6,296 nucleotides of DNA from Armatimonadota bacterium (GTDB lineage: Bacteria > Sysuimicrobiota > Sysuimicrobiia > Sysuimicrobiales > JACQTN01). Numbering within the stretch: position 1 is the stretch's first letter; every line of letters begins with the position of its first letter. The stretch is from NCBI GenBank assembly GCA_016210785.1, contig JACQTN010000049.1:1-6296 (forward strand), given 5' to 3'. The notes under the pieces were generated by a model that was not told the DNA's origin, searched no databases, and was given only the letters and a program-made list of their open reading frames with translations. The translations under genes were made by a program, and so were the position numbers. Of the stretch, positions 5,698 to 6,296 are shown in pieces.

Positions 5698-6174
5698 CTA
5701 CCCTCTGACCTCGACCACGCCGCGCATGGCCGGGCTGTCCTTCCCGCCACAGCACACGTCGCAGTAAAACTCGTAGCGGCCCGGCGCCAGTGAGCTGAGA
5801 GTCACCTCGCGGCGCGCCCGCGGCGGGACCCTGGCGTCCACGCCGAGGGCCTCGATCCTGAACTGGTGCCACCCGCCGCCGTCCGTGTGGTAAGGGCTGT
5901 CCGGGTTGATAATGGTCAGCCTTACGGGTTCGCCCGCTTTGGCTCGAATCAACTGCGGCTCGAATCCTGCCATGCTGGCGGTGATTTCAATGGCACCGCT
6001 CGCCGACGGCGCCTGACGCAGGGGGAGGATCGCCAGGATCACCGCCCCGGCCACCACCGCCAGCGCGACGACCCCGCCCACGATCCACCGGAGCCGCACA
6101 CCGTTTCGGCCCTCGTGTTCCTCACGCTGCGGAGGGCCGTTTCGCCTCGACCGGGCCTTCCTTCGTCTGGACAT
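5698..6174 (-). CDS. Membrane-anchored cupredoxin domain protein with altered CuA-like site
   Basis: A 158-residue protein: an Arg-rich cytoplasmic start (1-29), one membrane helix (about 31-50), then a cupredoxin domain (about 60-158) facing outward. Strand GAIEITASMAGFEPQLIRAKAGEPVRLTIINPD is typical of COX2/plastocyanin-like folds. Candidate copper ligands are H103 (in WHQF), C138 and C142 (YCDVCCGG) and M150. H103 to C138 is 35 residues and C138 to C142 is four, as in COX2 CuA. The second His of CuA is replaced by D146 and an extra Cys (C141) is present. It may carry electrons or hold copper at the membrane; reaction unknown. ATG 6174 is the only start after the upstream in-frame TGA (6202-6204). 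Its Shine-Dalgarno is poor. First gene of the leftward cluster in this window. Confidence 0.87.
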   Translation of the reverse strand: MSRRRKARSRRNGPPQREEHEGRNGVRLRWIVGGVVALAVVAGAVILAILPLRQAPSASGAIEITASMAGFEPQLIRAKAGEPVRLTIINPDSPYHTDGGGWHQFRIEALGVDARVPPRARREVTLSSLAPGRYEFYCDVCCGGKDSPAMRGVVEVRG

Positions 6175-6239
6175 GCGACACCCGACACGCGTCCCGCGGT
6201 ATCACGCGGCGCCATTCGCCCGGACGCCGTGTCACCTCC

Positions 6240-6245
6240 ATCCTA
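6240..6245 (-). promoter_or_regulatory. Possible -10 element (TAGGAT) for the leftward cluster
   Basis: On the - strand TAGGAT agrees with TATAAT at four of six bases and lies about 65 bp before the cupredoxin ATG. No good TTGACA is found 16-18 bp upstream, as would be expected of an activator-dependent promoter. The tandem half-sites at 6268-6296 end 22 bp upstream of it. Weak evidence. Confidence 0.25.
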
Positions 6246-6267
6246 CGCGCATGCGGCAGGGGAGGTG

Positions 6268-6296
6268 GTTAAGAGGGTGTTAGGGACGTTTTAAGG
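6268..6296 (+). promoter_or_regulatory. Three tandem 7-bp half-sites at 11-bp spacing (OmpR/PhoB-type operator)
   Basis: GTTAAGA (6268-6274), GTTAGGG (6279-6285) and TTTAAGG (6290-6296) start exactly 11 bp apart with 4-bp spacers. The core is TTA(A/G)G. Direct repeats with one-helical-turn spacing are the known binding layout of OmpR/PhoB-family regulators, for example PhoP and PhoB boxes. The A/T cores stand out in GC-rich DNA. The repeats read rightward, so they may control a gene beyond the right edge, or the leftward cupredoxin cluster 94 bp away, or both. The array may continue past the window. Confidence 0.5.

Noticed and set aside
6122..6235. Open frame of 37 codons on the - strand starting at a GTG inside GGAGGTGAC
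   Set aside because: Largely overlaps the cupredoxin start region in another frame, Arg-rich with no features; its start codon overlaps the only Shine-Dalgarno.

Overview
The window is about 6.3 kb of very GC-rich bacterial DNA. Coding is dense, GTG starts are common, and purine-rich ribosome binding sites sit close to the starts. The gene content (YceI, a two-domain CatE-like VOC protein, a SigR-like ECF sigma factor, CapA, a PhoR-like kinase and a membrane cupredoxin) suggests an aerobic or microaerobic, probably uncultured, deep-branching lineage of the Terrabacteria type. That placement is inference from style and resemblance only. No tRNA, rRNA, CRISPR array, transposase or integrase was seen.

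Left half, + strand (1-2981): the 3' end of a YceI-family gene; a two-domain VOC dioxygenase/glyoxalase-like gene; an ECF sigma-70 factor whose ATG overlaps the VOC stop codon (ATGA); and a CapA-type metallophosphoesterase after a 62 bp gap. The VOC-sigma pair looks translationally coupled. No anti-sigma factor gene adjoins the sigma gene. A 134 bp convergent gap follows. It holds a gapped inverted repeat that reaches into the end of the facing histidine kinase gene, and a doubtful 42-codon ORF.

Right half, - strand (6174 down to 3116), in transcription order: a membrane-anchored cupredoxin with a CuA-like but altered ligand set; a tiny one-helix membrane protein; a membrane-anchored NTF2-like protein whose start region overlaps the small gene's stop; a secreted protein of unknown function; a remnant of an OmpR-family response regulator that keeps only the last ~62 residues; and a complete HAMP-type sensor histidine kinase. 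All point the same way with short gaps, so they could be one transcript concerned with the cell envelope, redox state or copper.

Points most worth a second look: (1) the kinase is intact, but its response regulator has lost the receiver domain and the first part of the winged helix, with a hairpin at the break; (2) three 7-bp half-sites at exactly 11-bp spacing, the layout OmpR/PhoB-family regulators bind, lie at the right edge upstream of the cupredoxin gene; (3) the cupredoxin keeps the His-35-Cys-x3-Cys spacing of COX2 CuA but has Asp where the second His is expected.
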